Source: Pseudomonas sp. BGr12 (GTDB lineage Bacteria > Pseudomonadota > Gammaproteobacteria > Pseudomonadales > Pseudomonadaceae). Taken from it: DNA of 64,000 bases. Below the pieces are notes generated by a model. It saw nothing but the letters and a program-made list of their open reading frames with translations, searched no databases and was not told the origin of the DNA. Below are positions 26,341 to 36,348 of the stretch, one piece after another; the first letter of the stretch is position 1, and every line of letters starts with the position of its first letter. Location of the stretch: the NCBI RefSeq assembly GCF_030272895.1, contig NZ_JALRNF010000033.1, positions 12,714 through 76,713 of the forward strand. Direction: 5' to 3'. The position numbers were made by a program, and so were the translations under genes.

Positions 26341-29103
26341 TTAATGCGCTTCGTCCCAATTCGCTCCCACACCGACTTCCACCAGCAGCGGAACATCGAG
26401 TTGTGCCGCATTGCTCATGTGCGGACGAATTTGTTCACGCACCTGCTCGACCAGGTCTTCGCGCACCTCCAGCACCAGTTCGTCGTGCACCTGCAGGATC
26501 ACCCGGGCATCCAGGCCCGACTCAGTCAACCAGTTGTCCACCGCCACCATGGCCCGCTTGATGATATCGGCTGCGGTGCCCTGCATCGGCGCGTTGATGG
26601 CCGTGCGTTCGGCGCCTTTGCGCAGGGCCGGGTTCTTCGCGTTGATATCCGGCAGGTACAGCCGGCGACCGAACAGGGTCTCGACGAATCCTTGCTCGGC
26701 GGCCTGGGCGCGGGTGCGCTCCATGTAGGCTAGCACGCCCGGATAACGGGCGAAGTAGCGGTCGATGTAGGCCTGGGACTGCTTGCGGTCCACGCCGATC
26801 TGCTTGGCCAGGCCGAAGGCACTCATGCCATAGATCAGACCGAAGTTGATCGCCTTGGCGCTACGCCGCTGGTCGGTGGTGACATCGGCCAGTTCGACGC
26901 CGAACACCTCGGCCGCAGTAGCCCGGTGCACGTCCAGGTTGTTGCGGAAGGCGTGCAACAAGCCCTCATCCTTGGCCAGGTGGGCCATGATGCGCAGTTC
27001 GATCTGCGAATAGTCCGCCGCCAGCAGCTTGTAGCCGGGGGCGGCGATGAAGGCCTGGCGGATCCGCCGGCCTTCGGCGGTACGGATCGGAATGTTCTGC
27101 AGGTTCGGGTCGCTGGACGACAGACGGCCCGTGGCCGCCACCGCCTGCTGGTAGGACGTATGGATACGCCCGGTACGCGGGTTGATCTGCTCCGGCAGGC
27201 GATCGGTGTAGGTGCTCTTGAGCTTGCTCAGCGAACGGTACTGCATCAGCACCTTGGGCAGCGGGAAGTCCATGTCGGCCAGCTCCGCCAGCACGGCTTC
27301 GGCGGTGGAGGCCTGGCCCTTGGCGGTTTTATTGAGCACCGGCATGCCGAGCTTTTCATAGAGGATCACGCCCAGTTGCTTGGGTGAGCCGAGGTTGAAT
27401 TCCTCGCCGGCGATCTCGAAGGCTTCACGCTCCAGCTCCACCAGCTTGTCGCCAAGCTCCACGCTCTGCACGCCAAGCAGCTTGGCATCGACCAGTGCGC
27501 CCTGGCGCTCGATCTTGGCCAGCACCGGCACCAGCGGTATTTCGATGTCGTTCAGCACCGGCAGCACGCTCGGGACCTTGGCCAGCTTCTGCTGCAACAC
27601 CTGATGCAGGCGCAGGGTCACGTCGGCGTCTTCGGCGGCATAGGGGCCGGCCTGCTCCAGGGTGATCTGGTCGAAGGTCAGCTGCTTGGCGCCCTTGCCG
27701 GCGATATCCTGGAAGCCGATGGTGGTGTGGTTCAGGTACTTGAGCGCCAGGCTGTCCATGTCGTGGCGGGTGGCCGTGGAGTCGAGCACGTAGGACTCGA
27801 GCATGGTGTCGTAGGCCACGCCGCGCATCTGGATGCCATTGGCGATATCGCCACCGATGGCACAGTTGGCGAGGATGTTCATGTCGTACTTGGCGTTCTG
27901 CCCGACCTTGAGCTTGTTCGGGTCTTCCAGCAGCGGCTTGAGCGCCAGCAGCACGCTGTCGCGGTCCAGCTGCTCGGGCACGCCCATGTAGCTGTGGGTC
28001 AGCGGCACGTAGGCGGCCTCATGGGCCTGCACTGCGAACGACAGACCGACCAGTTGCGCCTGCTGGGCATCCAGCCCGGTGGTTTCGGTGTCGAAGGCGA
28101 ACAGCGGGGCGGCGCGCAGCTTTTCCAGCCAGGCGTCGAAGCGGGCCTGGTCGAGGATGGTTTCGTACTTCGCCTCGACCGTTTCCTGCGGCTCGTCGGC
28201 AACGATCTCCTGGCCGGCACGCTTGGCATCGCGCTGCACTTCGTCGATCCAGCTCTTGAACTCCATCTCCGTGTACAGCGCCAGCAGCGCATCGCGGTCC
28301 GGCTCGCCGCACACCAGCGCGTCGACCTCAACCTCCAGCGGCACGTCGACCTTGATGGTCGCCAGCTCATAGGACAGGAATGCCGCGTCACGGTGTTCCT
28401 CAAGCTTGGCCGGCAGGGTCTTGGCACCGCGAATGGCCAGGCCCGGCACTTTGTCGAGGTTCTCGTACAGATCGCGCAGACCGCCACCGATACCGGTCAG
28501 CAGGCCAACGGCGGTCTTCTCGCCGACGCCCGGCACGCCCGGAATGTTGTCGACCTTGTCGCCCATCAGGGCGAGGAAATCGATGATGTGTTCAGGACCG
28601 ACGCCGAATTTCTCGTGCACGCCAGGCACATCGAGCACGCTACCGGTCATGGTGTTGACCAGCGTAATGTGGCCGTCGACCAACTGCGCCATGTCCTTGT
28701 CGCCGGTGGAGATGATCACCGGGCGTCCGGCGGCGGCACTGCTGCGGGCCAGGGTGCCGATTACGTCGTCGGCCTCCACCCCTTCGACGCACAGCAGCGG
28801 GTAGCCCAGGGCACGCACGCTGGCGTGCAACGGCTCGATCTGTACGCGCAGATCGTCGGGCATGCTCGGCCGGTTGGCCTTGTACTCGGCGAACATCTCG
28901 TCACGGAAGGTGCCGCCCTTGGCGTCGAACACCACGGCGAACAGGCTGTCCGGGTACTGCTTGCGCAAACTCTTGAGCATGTTCAGCACGCCTTTGACCG
29001 CACCGGTCGGCATGCCCTTGGAGGTGGTCAGCGGCGGCAACGCGTGAAAGGCGCGGTAGAGGTATGAGGAACCGTCCACCAGGACGAGGGGAGCTTGGCT
29101 CAT
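26341..29103 (-). CDS. polA: DNA polymerase I
   Basis: 920 residues. Order: 5' flap nuclease (1 to about 300), 3'-5' proofreading exonuclease with intact FDTETTGLD, and the family A polymerase with [16 protein letters not shown] (O-helix) and VHDELVLEV (motif C). All three activities should be intact, unlike Pol I proteins that lack proofreading. It fills gaps in repair and matures Okazaki fragments. The start at 29103 ([20 protein letters not shown]) is the family start; four upstream residues to 29115 are discarded. Confidence 0.96.
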   Translation of the reverse strand: MSQAPLVLVDGSSYLYRAFHALPPLTTSKGMPTGAVKGVLNMLKSLRKQYPDSLFAVVFDAKGGTFRDEMFAEYKANRPSMPDDLRVQIEPLHASVRALGYPLLCVEGVEADDVIGTLARSSAAAGRPVIISTGDKDMAQLVDGHITLVNTMTGSVLDVPGVHEKFGVGPEHIIDFLALMGDKVDNIPGVPGVGEKTAVGLLTGIGGGLRDLYENLDKVPGLAIRGAKTLPAKLEEHRDAAFLSYELATIKVDVPLEVEVDALVCGEPDRDALLALYTEMEFKSWIDEVQRDAKRAGQEIVADEPQETVEAKYETILDQARFDAWLEKLRAAPLFAFDTETTGLDAQQAQLVGLSFAVQAHEAAYVPLTHSYMGVPEQLDRDSVLLALKPLLEDPNKLKVGQNAKYDMNILANCAIGGDIANGIQMRGVAYDTMLESYVLDSTATRHDMDSLALKYLNHTTIGFQDIAGKGAKQLTFDQITLEQAGPYAAEDADVTLRLHQVLQQKLAKVPSVLPVLNDIEIPLVPVLAKIERQGALVDAKLLGVQSVELGDKLVELEREAFEIAGEEFNLGSPKQLGVILYEKLGMPVLNKTAKGQASTAEAVLAELADMDFPLPKVLMQYRSLSKLKSTYTDRLPEQINPRTGRIHTSYQQAVAATGRLSSSDPNLQNIPIRTAEGRRIRQAFIAAPGYKLLAADYSQIELRIMAHLAKDEGLLHAFRNNLDVHRATAAEVFGVELADVTTDQRRSAKAINFGLIYGMSAFGLAKQIGVDRKQSQAYIDRYFARYPGVLAYMERTRAQAAEQGFVETLFGRRLYLPDINAKNPALRKGAERTAINAPMQGTAADIIKRAMVAVDNWLTESGLDARVILQVHDELVLEVREDLVEQVREQIRPHMSNAAQLDVPLLVEVGVGANWDEAH

Positions 29104-29177
29104 GAGCAGAATCAACCTTTTCGACGGGCCCGGCGCTAGAATGTCCGGAACATTGACGACAAAGGGACAAGGTTATC

Positions 29178-29465
29178 ATGCGCACACTAAATCGCCTGTT
29201 GCTGCTGGGCCTGTTGGCAGTCACTCCGGTCGTCACCCTGGCGGCGGATGACGCGCCATCGGCTGATCCGGAAGTAACCATTCGCACGGAAGGCGACAAA
29301 ACCATCCAGGAATACCGGCAAAATGGCTTCCTGTATGCAATCAAGGTCACCCCAAAAGGCGGCAAACCTTATTTCCTGGTACGCGCCGACGGTTCGGAGG
29401 GCAACTTCATCCGCTCCGACCAGCCGGACATGCTGATCCCCTCGTGGAAAATCTTCGAGTGGTAA
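29178..29465 (+). CDS. DUF2782 family periplasmic protein
   Basis: 95 residues with a signal peptide (ending TLA at about 22) and the conserved DUF2782 core (IRTEGDKTIQEYRQNGFLYA, then VTPKGGKPYFLVRADG). It corresponds to PA5494 by position between polA and thrB. Function unknown. It is divergent from polA and 64 bp before thrB, so probably co-transcribed with thrB. Confidence 0.85.
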   Translation: MRTLNRLLLLGLLAVTPVVTLAADDAPSADPEVTIRTEGDKTIQEYRQNGFLYAIKVTPKGGKPYFLVRADGSEGNFIRSDQPDMLIPSWKIFEW

Positions 29466-29529
29466 GGCGTACCCTTAATATCAACCTGGCACTTCCCTGC
29501 AGAAGTGCCCGTATGGGCAATTTTTGATC

Positions 29530-30480
29530 ATGTCAGTCTTCACCCCCCTGACCCGGCCTGAGCTGGAAACCTTTCTGGCGCCGTACGGCCTGGGTCGCCT
29601 GCGGGACTTCCAGGGCATTGCCGCCGGTACCGAGAACAGCAACTTCTTTGTCAGCCTGGAACAGGGGGAGTTCGTGCTGACACTGGTCGAACGCGGGCCG
29701 ATCCAGGACCTGCCGTTCTTCATCGAGCTGCTGGATGTGCTGCACGAAGCCGACCTGCCGGTGCCCTACGCCCTGCGCGGTACCGACGGCGTGGCCCTGC
29801 GCGAACTGGCCGGCAAGCCGGCGCTGCTGCAACCGCGCCTGCCCGGCAAGCACATCAAGGACGTCAACAACCAGCACTGCGTGCAGATCGGCGAACTGCT
29901 CGGCCACCTGCACCTGGCGACCCGCGACAAGGTTCTGGAACGCAAGACCGATCGCGGCCTGGACTGGATGCTGGAGACCGGCGCCGAACTGATGCCGCGC
30001 CTGGGCCAGGCACAGCGCCAGCTGCTGCAGGGCTGCCTGGACGAGATCGCCGAGCACAAGGCGCAGATCATGGCGCTGCCACGGTCCAACCTGCATGCCG
30101 ACCTGTTCCGCGACAACGTGCTGTTCGAAGGCACCCACCTGACCGGCCTGATCGACTTCTACAACGCCTGCTCCGGGCCGATGCTCTATGACCTTGCCAT
30201 CACCCTCAACGACTGGTGCTGCGACGCGGAAGGGCGCATCGACGGCCCACGGGCGCGAGCGCTGCTGGGGGCCTATGCCGCGCTGCGTCCGTTCACTTCG
30301 GCAGAAGCCCACCTGTGGCCGGTGATGCTGCGCATTGCCTGCGTACGGTTCTGGCTGTCGCGGTTGATCGCGGCCGAGTCGTTTGCCGGGATGGACGTGT
30401 TGATTCACGATCCGGCTGACTTTGAAGTGCGCCTGGCGGCGCGCCAGCAGGTGGAAATCGCTCTGCCGTTTGCGTTGTAA
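29530..30480 (+). CDS. thrB: Homoserine kinase, type II (aminoglycoside phosphotransferase fold)
   Basis: 316 residues. It phosphorylates L-homoserine for threonine synthesis. This is the Pseudomonas-type ThrB with the choline/aminoglycoside kinase fold, not the GHMP enzyme of E. coli: the catalytic loop NLHADLFRDNVLF and metal site LIDFYNAC are clear. The ATG at 29530 gives the usual 316 residues; TTG at 29524 is rejected. Confidence 0.94.
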   Translation: MSVFTPLTRPELETFLAPYGLGRLRDFQGIAAGTENSNFFVSLEQGEFVLTLVERGPIQDLPFFIELLDVLHEADLPVPYALRGTDGVALRELAGKPALLQPRLPGKHIKDVNNQHCVQIGELLGHLHLATRDKVLERKTDRGLDWMLETGAELMPRLGQAQRQLLQGCLDEIAEHKAQIMALPRSNLHADLFRDNVLFEGTHLTGLIDFYNACSGPMLYDLAITLNDWCCDAEGRIDGPRARALLGAYAALRPFTSAEAHLWPVMLRIACVRFWLSRLIAAESFAGMDVLIHDPADFEVRLAARQQVEIALPFAL

Positions 30481-30492
30481 GGATTGCAACGC

Positions 30493-30546
30493 ATCGCGGG
30501 GCAAGCCCGCTCCTACAGCGTTGTAGGAGCGGGCTTGCCCCGCGAT
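30493..30546. repeat. REP pair, perfect 25-bp inverted repeat
   Basis: Units at 30493-30517 and 30522-30546 are perfect reverse complements separated by only four bases. They lie between the convergent thrB and znuA genes, and could form a long hairpin that limits read-through both ways. Confidence 0.95.
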
Positions 30547-30553
30547 AGAGACG

Positions 30554-31483
30554 CTACAACTGCTCCAGGCACCCCGCCAGGTCATTGCCCAGCTTCTCCA
30601 GCAATTGCTCATAGCCTTGAGCACTGGCTGGCGCCGTTCCCCCCAGTGCATCCAGCTCCGCCAGGGTCACCGGCAAACCTGCCGTGAGGGTCTCGGCCAG
30701 GCGCGGACGCAGCGGCGGCTCACTGAACACACAAGTCTTGCCCACTTCCTGCAGGCGCTTGCGCATGGCCGCCACGTGCTGGGCGCCGGGCTGCACTTCG
30801 GCGGCCACGCTGAACACACCGGCGTGCTTGAGCCCATAGGCCGCCTCGAAGTAGTCGAAGGCTTCATGGAACACGAAGTAGGGCTTGGCGCTGATGCCGG
30901 CCATACGCTGCTTCAGCCGCAGGTCCAGGGCATCCAGGCGCTCGTTGAATGCCTTGAGGTTGCCCTGGTAGCGGGCCGCATTGGCCGGATCCGCCGCACT
31001 CAGGTCGCCGGCCATCTTGGCTGCAATCACCCGGGCATTGACCGTCGACAGCCACAGGTGGGCGTCCAGGCTGCCGGGGCGATGGTCGTGGTCATGCTCG
31101 CCGGCGTCGTCATCATGGTCATGATCGTGGGCGTGGCTGTCTTCGCCGAAGTGACGCAGCGACAGGCCGGGCAAGTCCTGCACGGCAACGCTGGGCTTGT
31201 CGCGGCCCTTGAGCACGCGCGGCAGGAAGCCTTCCATGTCCGGGCCGATCCAGTACAACAGCTGCGCGTCGCTGACCCTGCGCACGTCGGATGGGCGCAG
31301 GGCATAGTGATGCGGCGAAGCGCCCGGTGGCAGCAGCACTTCAGGGCTGCCGACACCGTCCTGGACCGCCGCCGCGATCTGTTGCAGGGGTTTGATGCTG
31401 GTAAGTACACGGACCTCGGCCTGTGCCTGGGCCATCACCAAGGTGGCGATAAAAGCGACAAAAAGGGCAAAAAATCGGGACAC
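30554..31483 (-). CDS. znuA: Zinc ABC transporter substrate-binding protein ZnuA
   Basis: 309 residues. Signal peptide (ending AQAQA at about 22), cluster A-I fold with the conserved metal histidines (ASPHHYALRPS; DAHLWLS; FHEAFDYF) and a His/Asp-rich loop (HAHDHDHDDD and HDHDH) typical of zinc-specific members. It captures periplasmic Zn for ZnuBC. A GTG start at 31483 is preferred because GAGTGG lies upstream; a GTG at 31492 would add three residues. It is divergent from zur across a Zur-like operator. Confidence 0.92.
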   Translation of the reverse strand: MSRFFALFVAFIATLVMAQAQAEVRVLTSIKPLQQIAAAVQDGVGSPEVLLPPGASPHHYALRPSDVRRVSDAQLLYWIGPDMEGFLPRVLKGRDKPSVAVQDLPGLSLRHFGEDSHAHDHDHDDDAGEHDHDHRPGSLDAHLWLSTVNARVIAAKMAGDLSAADPANAARYQGNLKAFNERLDALDLRLKQRMAGISAKPYFVFHEAFDYFEAAYGLKHAGVFSVAAEVQPGAQHVAAMRKRLQEVGKTCVFSEPPLRPRLAETLTAGLPVTLAELDALGGTAPASAQGYEQLLEKLGNDLAGCLEQL

Positions 31484-31510
31484 GATGACCACTCAAAAGG
31501 GCAGGAACAG

Positions 31511-31523
31511 GTAATATAATAAC
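31511..31523. promoter_or_regulatory. Zur-like operator between znuA and zur
   Basis: GTAATATAATAAC is an AT-rich dyad resembling the core of Zur boxes (GTTATAATATAAC-like). It contains TATAAT (31515-31520), a probable -10 element for the zur operon, so repressor binding would block transcription. It lies in the 66-bp gap between the divergent znuA and zur starts. Confidence 0.65.
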
Positions 31524-31549
31524 GTCTCTAATCAGAACCGTCGCCGCCC

Positions 31550-32035
31550 ATGCCTAAAACCCCGCTGGCCAACCGCCCCCACGACCACTCCCATTGCGTG
31601 CACAGCGCCCTGGCCGAGGCCGACGCCCTGTGCGCACGCCAGGGCCTGCGCCTGACCGCCTTGCGCCGTCGCGTGCTGGAACTGGTCTGGCAGAGCCATA
31701 AACCGCTGGGCGCCTATGACATCCTCGCCGTGCTGAGCGAACAGGACGGCCGCCGCGCTGCGCCGCCGACCGTTTATCGGGCCCTGGACTTTCTCCTGGA
31801 GAACAGCCTGGTGCACCGCATCGCTTCGCTCAACGCCTTCATCGGCTGCAGTCACCCGGAGCACGCCCACCAGGGGCAGTTCCTGATCTGCCGGGCGTGC
31901 CACGTGGCGATCGAACTGGAGCAGACCAGCATCAGCAACGCCATTGTCGCCAGCGCCAAGGAAGTCGATTTCAGCGTCGAGGCGCAGACCGTCGAAGTGG
32001 TCGGCCTGTGCGGCAACTGCCGGAGCGCCGGATGA
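31550..32035 (+). CDS. zur: Zinc uptake regulator Zur (Fur family)
   Basis: 161 residues. Winged-helix DNA-binding domain ([14 protein letters not shown], then [14 protein letters not shown]) and a C-terminal metal domain with paired cysteines CRAC and CGNC for structural zinc and a His-rich N-terminus. It represses zinc uptake genes when Zn is sufficient. It is first in the zur-znuC-znuB operon and its stop overlaps the znuC start (ATGA). Confidence 0.94.
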   Translation: MPKTPLANRPHDHSHCVHSALAEADALCARQGLRLTALRRRVLELVWQSHKPLGAYDILAVLSEQDGRRAAPPTVYRALDFLLENSLVHRIASLNAFIGCSHPEHAHQGQFLICRACHVAIELEQTSISNAIVASAKEVDFSVEAQTVEVVGLCGNCRSAG

Positions 32036-32811
32036 GCACTGCATTGATTCGCCTCGAACAGGTCGGCGTGGCGTTCGCCGGGCAGGCGGTGCTCGACAGC
32101 ATCGACCTTGCGGTCGAGCCCGGGCAGATCGTCACCCTGATCGGCCCCAACGGCGCCGGCAAGACGACCCTGGTGCGCGCCGTGCTCGGCCTGCTCAAGC
32201 CCCATACCGGCAAGGTCTGGCGCAAGCCACGCCTGCGCATCGGCTACATGCCGCAAAAGCTGCAGGTGGACGCCACCTTGCCGCTTTCGGTCCTGCGCTT
32301 CCTGCGCCTGGTCCCCGGCGTCGATCGCGCCGCGGCCCTGGCGGCACTGGGCGAAGTCGGCGCCGAACAGGTGATCGACAGCCCGATCCAGGGGATTTCC
32401 GGTGGCGAGATGCAACGGGTGCTGCTGGCCCGGGCGCTGCTGCGCGAACCTGAGTTGCTGGTGCTCGACGAGCCGGTGCAGGGTGTCGACGTGGCCGGCC
32501 AGGCCGAGCTGTACAGCCTGATCACCCGCCTGCGCGACCGCCACGGTTGCGGCGTGCTGATGGTGTCCCACGACCTGCACCTGGTGATGAGCACTACCGA
32601 CCAGGTGGTCTGCCTGAACCGTCATGTCTGCTGCTCCGGCCATCCGGAACAGGTCAGCGGCGACCCCGCCTTCGTCGAGCTGTTCGGCAATAACGCGCCG
32701 AGCCTGGCGATCTACCACCACCATCACGACCACACCCACGACCTGCACGGGTCGGTGATTGCGCCCGCCCAGGGCGGACATGTACACGGAGAACACTGCA
32801 AGCATGGCTGA
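32032..32811 (+). CDS. znuC: Zinc ABC transporter ATPase ZnuC
   Basis: 259 residues. Walker [10 protein letters not shown] (about 39-47), signature [15 protein letters not shown], Walker [13 protein letters not shown] and switch His in VSHDLH. The C-terminus carries a histidine cluster ([12 protein letters not shown]) seen in zinc-specific ATPases. It couples ATP hydrolysis to Zn import. It overlaps zur by 4 bp and znuB by 8 bp. Confidence 0.94.
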   Translation: MSTALIRLEQVGVAFAGQAVLDSIDLAVEPGQIVTLIGPNGAGKTTLVRAVLGLLKPHTGKVWRKPRLRIGYMPQKLQVDATLPLSVLRFLRLVPGVDRAAALAALGEVGAEQVIDSPIQGISGGEMQRVLLARALLREPELLVLDEPVQGVDVAGQAELYSLITRLRDRHGCGVLMVSHDLHLVMSTTDQVVCLNRHVCCSGHPEQVSGDPAFVELFGNNAPSLAIYHHHHDHTHDLHGSVIAPAQGGHVHGEHCKHG

Positions 32812-33586
32812 TTTCCTGCTTTACGCCCTGCTCGCAGGCCTGGCCCTGGCCCTGGTCGCCGGTCCCCTGGGGTCTTTCGTGGTCTGGCGGCGCATGGCCT
32901 ATTTCGGTGACACCCTGTCCCATGCCGCCTTGTTGGGGGTGGCCCTGGGTTTCATGCTGGATATCAGCCCGGCCCTGGCGGTGACGGTCGGCTGCCTGCT
33001 GCTGGCGATCCTGCTGGTTACCCTGCAACAGCGCCAGCCACTGGCCTCCGACACCCTGCTGGGGATTCTTGCCCCCAGCACCCTGTCGCTCGGGTTGGTG
33101 GTACTGAGCTTCATGCACGATGTGCGCATCGACCTGATGGCCTACCTGTTCGGCGACCTGCTGGCGATCAGCCCCGGTGACCTGGCCTGGATCCTCGGCG
33201 GCAGCGCCGCGGTCCTGTTGTTGCTGGTGGTGCTCTGGCGCCCGCTGCTGGCGGTGACTGTGCACGAAGAACTGGCCATGGTCGAAGGCCTGCCGGTAAC
33301 GGCCCTGCGCCTGGCGCTGATGCTGTTGATTGCCGTGGTGATCGCCGTGGCCATGAAGATCGTCGGGGTGTTGCTGATCACCTCGCTGCTGATCATTCCG
33401 GCCGCCGCGGCGCAACGCCACGCCCGCTCCCCCGAGCAGATGGCCCTGGGCGCCAGCCTGCTGGGGGTGACGGCAGTGTGTGGCGGCCTGGCGCTGTCGT
33501 GGTTCAAGGACACTCCGGCCGGCCCGTCGATCGTGGTCTGTGCGGCGGTGCTATTCTTGCTGAGCCTGGCCTTGCCCCGGCGCTGA
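32804..33586 (+). CDS. znuB: Zinc ABC transporter permease ZnuB
   Basis: 260 residues with about seven or eight membrane helices. ABC-3 family motifs are seen: [20 protein letters not shown] near the N-terminus and [12 protein letters not shown] in the coupling region. It is the inner-membrane channel of the zinc importer and overlaps znuC by 8 bp. Confidence 0.93.
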   Translation: MADFLLYALLAGLALALVAGPLGSFVVWRRMAYFGDTLSHAALLGVALGFMLDISPALAVTVGCLLLAILLVTLQQRQPLASDTLLGILAPSTLSLGLVVLSFMHDVRIDLMAYLFGDLLAISPGDLAWILGGSAAVLLLLVVLWRPLLAVTVHEELAMVEGLPVTALRLALMLLIAVVIAVAMKIVGVLLITSLLIIPAAAAQRHARSPEQMALGASLLGVTAVCGGLALSWFKDTPAGPSIVVCAAVLFLLSLALPRR

Positions 33587-33590
33587 TGCC

Positions 33591-33619
33591 CAGGGTGCGA
33601 CCCGGTCGGTCGCACCCTG
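33591..33619 (+). terminator. Stem-loop after znuB (probable terminator)
   Basis: CAGGGTGCGAC (33591-33601) pairs perfectly with GTCGCACCCTG (33609-33619) across seven bases, two bases after the znuB stop region. The T-run is weak, so termination efficiency is uncertain. Confidence 0.55.
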
Positions 33620-33717
33620 CGACATTTAAATTGTGCAGGGCCCTGAAGAGTTATTCCTGAGTCTGCGGACTGGGTGTAGACTTGCTCGCTTTTTTGCGCA
33701 ATTAGAGAGTCGCAGGA

Positions 33718-34431
33718 ATGAAGCGTTTCGCCTCCCGTTATCTGCTCCTTGCCGCGTTTTCCCTGATCCTGGCCGCATGTTCCAGCGCTCCGGTCGACAA
33801 CGCCGCCACACCTGCCCAGGCCGATGCCTGGCAGCAGCTGGAGCAAAGCATCGCCAGCAACGAGCTGGCCACCGCCGAAGACCAGCTGGCTGCCCTGCAA
33901 GCCCAGTACCCCAATGACAGCCGGGTCGAGCAGCACCAGCGGCAGTTGGCCGAAGCCTACCTGCAACGCAGCCAGATGGTTCTGCAAAAGGGTGACGTCA
34001 ATGCTGCCGCCACCGCCCTGAGCCGCGCCCGTGCCCTGATGCCCAAGGCCCCGGCCTTGACTGGCGGCGTCAACGGCGCCATTGCCCAGGCCCGCAAGGC
34101 CGAACTGGAAAAGGCCGAAGCCGCCCTGAAGGCCGCCGAAGCCAAACCGCGCGCCAAGGTGATCGACCCCAGCGCGCCCAGCACCGTCGTTGCGCTGAAA
34201 ACCCGCAACATTGCCGAGTTACGCAAGCAACTCGACGCCATCGCCAGCGATGTGGTGAATTTTCAGTGCGACGTGGTGTTCCAGGTACCGCGCAAGGATG
34301 ATGCCCCCTGGCTCAAGACCCTGCTGGGCAAGCGGGTGAACAAGCTCGACAGCGAGTTCGCCTTGCAGCAAACCCACAAAATCCAGCGCAACCAGCCTGC
34401 CCAGGTGGTCCTGGTGCCACGCCAGCCCTGA
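33718..34431 (+). CDS. Hypothetical lipoprotein with helical (TPR-like) repeats
   Basis: 237 residues. Lipobox LILAAC (Cys about 21). The mature protein is helical: residues 35-110 have TPR-like spacing (AWQQLEQSIASNELATAEDQ and AAATALSRARALMP), then an Ala/Glu/Lys-rich coiled region, then a small C-terminal beta part (FQCDVVFQVP). It corresponds by position to PA5502. Function unknown. Separate promoter likely, as a hairpin precedes it and metN follows after 193 bp. Confidence 0.75.
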   Translation: MKRFASRYLLLAAFSLILAACSSAPVDNAATPAQADAWQQLEQSIASNELATAEDQLAALQAQYPNDSRVEQHQRQLAEAYLQRSQMVLQKGDVNAAATALSRARALMPKAPALTGGVNGAIAQARKAELEKAEAALKAAEAKPRAKVIDPSAPSTVVALKTRNIAELRKQLDAIASDVVNFQCDVVFQVPRKDDAPWLKTLLGKRVNKLDSEFALQQTHKIQRNQPAQVVLVPRQP

Positions 34432-34436
34432 GCGAC

Positions 34437-34457
34437 CGGGTGCCCGGCGGGCACCCG
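34437..34457. terminator. Stem-loop between the lipoprotein gene and metN
   Basis: CGGGTGCCC (34437-34445) pairs perfectly with GGGCACCCG (34449-34457), six bases after the lipoprotein stop. There is no T-run. It probably marks the 3' end of the lipoprotein transcript. Confidence 0.5.
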
Positions 34458-34624
34458 CAGCGCATATTCCAGCTTTTATGCCCGGTTTCGACCACTGATC
34501 GCGTTATTCCCGCAGCATTGGTCAATTGCGAAATAAATGCTAAGAACCTCTATACGAACAGGCTAAAATGCGCCCCCCGGCTAACCGCTGACCCAAATTC
34601 CATGCGCCCCACAAGGTTCGCTAC

Positions 34625-35632
34625 GTGATCGAGTTTCAAAATGTACATAAAACCTACCGCGTCGCCGGTAGGGACATCCCCGCGCTGCACCCGACCAACC
34701 TGAGCGTCGAAGACGGCCAGGTGTTCGGGCTGATCGGCCACTCCGGTGCCGGTAAAAGTACCCTGCTGCGCCTGATCAACCGCCTGGAAGCCCCAAGCGG
34801 CGGCAAGATCATCGTCGACGGTGAAGATGTCACCGCTTTCAACGCCAATGACCTGCGGCGCTTCCGCCAACAGGTCGGGATGATCTTCCAGCACTTCAAC
34901 CTGCTGGCCTCCAAGACCGTGGCCGACAACGTCGCCTTGCCCCTGGTCCTGGCGGGCGAGCTGTCGCGCAAGGACATCGACACCCGCGTCAGCGAATTGC
35001 TGGCCCGGGTCGGCCTGTCCGACCACGCCAAAAAGTATCCGGCCCAGCTGTCGGGCGGCCAGAAGCAGCGCGTCGGCATTGCCCGCGCCCTGGCCACCAA
35101 GCCGAAGATCCTGCTCTGCGACGAAGCCACCAGCGCCCTCGATCCACAAACCACTGGACAAGTGTTGCAGCTGCTGGCCGAGATCAACCGCGAACTGAAG
35201 CTGACCATCGTGCTGATCACCCATGAAATGGACGTGATCCGCCGGGTCTGTGACCGCGTGGCAGTGATGGATGCCGGACAGATCGTCGAACAGGGGCCGG
35301 TAGCCGATGTGTTCCTGCATCCACAACACCCGACCACCAAGCGTTTCGTCCAGGAAGACGAGCAGATCGACGAAGACGAACAACGCGACGACTTCGCCCA
35401 TGTACCAGGGCGCATCGTGCGCCTGACCTTCCAGGGCGATTCCACCTACGCGCCGCTGCTGGGCACCGTTGCCCGCGAAACCGGCGTGGACTACAGCATC
35501 CTTGCCGGTCGTATCGACCGCATCAAAGACACCCCGTATGGGCAGCTGACCCTGGCCGTCACTGGCGGCGACATGGAAGCGGCCTTCGCCCGCTTCACGG
35601 CGGCTGATGTTCATATGGAGGTACTGCGTTGA
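34625..35632 (+). CDS. metN: Methionine ABC importer ATPase MetN
   Basis: 335 residues. Walker [10 protein letters not shown] (about 38-46), signature [15 protein letters not shown], Walker [13 protein letters not shown], and a C-terminal NIL (regulatory methionine-binding) domain from about 260. It drives D/L-methionine uptake; the NIL domain mediates transinhibition by methionine. GTG start. First gene of metNIQ; its stop shares one base with the metI start. Confidence 0.94.
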   Translation: MIEFQNVHKTYRVAGRDIPALHPTNLSVEDGQVFGLIGHSGAGKSTLLRLINRLEAPSGGKIIVDGEDVTAFNANDLRRFRQQVGMIFQHFNLLASKTVADNVALPLVLAGELSRKDIDTRVSELLARVGLSDHAKKYPAQLSGGQKQRVGIARALATKPKILLCDEATSALDPQTTGQVLQLLAEINRELKLTIVLITHEMDVIRRVCDRVAVMDAGQIVEQGPVADVFLHPQHPTTKRFVQEDEQIDEDEQRDDFAHVPGRIVRLTFQGDSTYAPLLGTVARETGVDYSILAGRIDRIKDTPYGQLTLAVTGGDMEAAFARFTAADVHMEVLR

Positions 35633-36303
35633 TGGACGCCTTGAGTTTCTTTGCCAACGTCGACTGGGCCGAAATCTGGCTGGCTACCATCGACACCATG
35701 ATCATGCTGTTCGGCTCGCTGTTGTTCACGGTGCTGCTCGGCCTGCCGCTGGGCGTGCTGCTGTTCCTCTGCGGTCCGCGCCAGTTGTTCGAACAGAAAG
35801 GCGTGTATGCGCTGCTGTCGCTGGTGGTCAACGTGCTGCGCTCGCTGCCGTTCATCATCCTGCTGATCGTGATGATTCCGTTCACCGTGCTGATCACCGG
35901 CACCTCGCTGGGGGTCGCCGGCGCCATTCCACCGCTGGTGGTAGGGGCCACGCCATTCTTCGCGCGCCTGGTGGAAACCGCCCTGCGCGAAGTGGACCGC
36001 GGCATCATCGAAGCCACCCAGTCGATGGGCGCCAGCACCCGGCAGATCATCATGAACGCCTTGCTGCCTGAAGCCCGTCCGGGCATCTTCGCCGCCATCA
36101 CCGTCACCGCCATTACCCTGGTGTCGTACACCGCCATGGCCGGTGTGGTGGGTGCCGGCGGCCTGGGCGACCTGGCGATCCGCTTCGGCTACCAGCGTTT
36201 CCAGACCGACGTCATGGTGGTCACCGTGGTCCTGCTGCTGATACTGGTTCAAGTGCTGCAGAGCGTGGGCGACAAACTGGTCGTGCATTTTTCCCGTAAG
36301 TAA
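35632..36303 (+). CDS. metI: Methionine ABC importer permease MetI
   Basis: 223 residues, five membrane helices. The coupling motif (EAtqSMGASTRQI near residues 125-140) and NVLRSLPFIILL segment mark a MetI-type permease. The ATG at 35632 has GGAGGT upstream; an in-frame TTG at 35629 is rejected. Confidence 0.93.
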   Translation: MDALSFFANVDWAEIWLATIDTMIMLFGSLLFTVLLGLPLGVLLFLCGPRQLFEQKGVYALLSLVVNVLRSLPFIILLIVMIPFTVLITGTSLGVAGAIPPLVVGATPFFARLVETALREVDRGIIEATQSMGASTRQIIMNALLPEARPGIFAAITVTAITLVSYTAMAGVVGAGGLGDLAIRFGYQRFQTDVMVVTVVLLLILVQVLQSVGDKLVVHFSRK

Positions 36304-36348
36304 CCCCGTGGGCCGGGGGCCGGATCGGCCCTCACAAGGAGTGATTTG

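Noticed and set aside
30493..30546. REP pairs as CRISPR repeats or IS ends
   Set aside because: They are palindromic units of two without regular spacers, cas genes or transposase.
34432..34624. SAM riboswitch before metN
   Set aside because: I could not find a SAM-I or SAM-II fold; only a GC-rich hairpin at 34437-34457 is clear.
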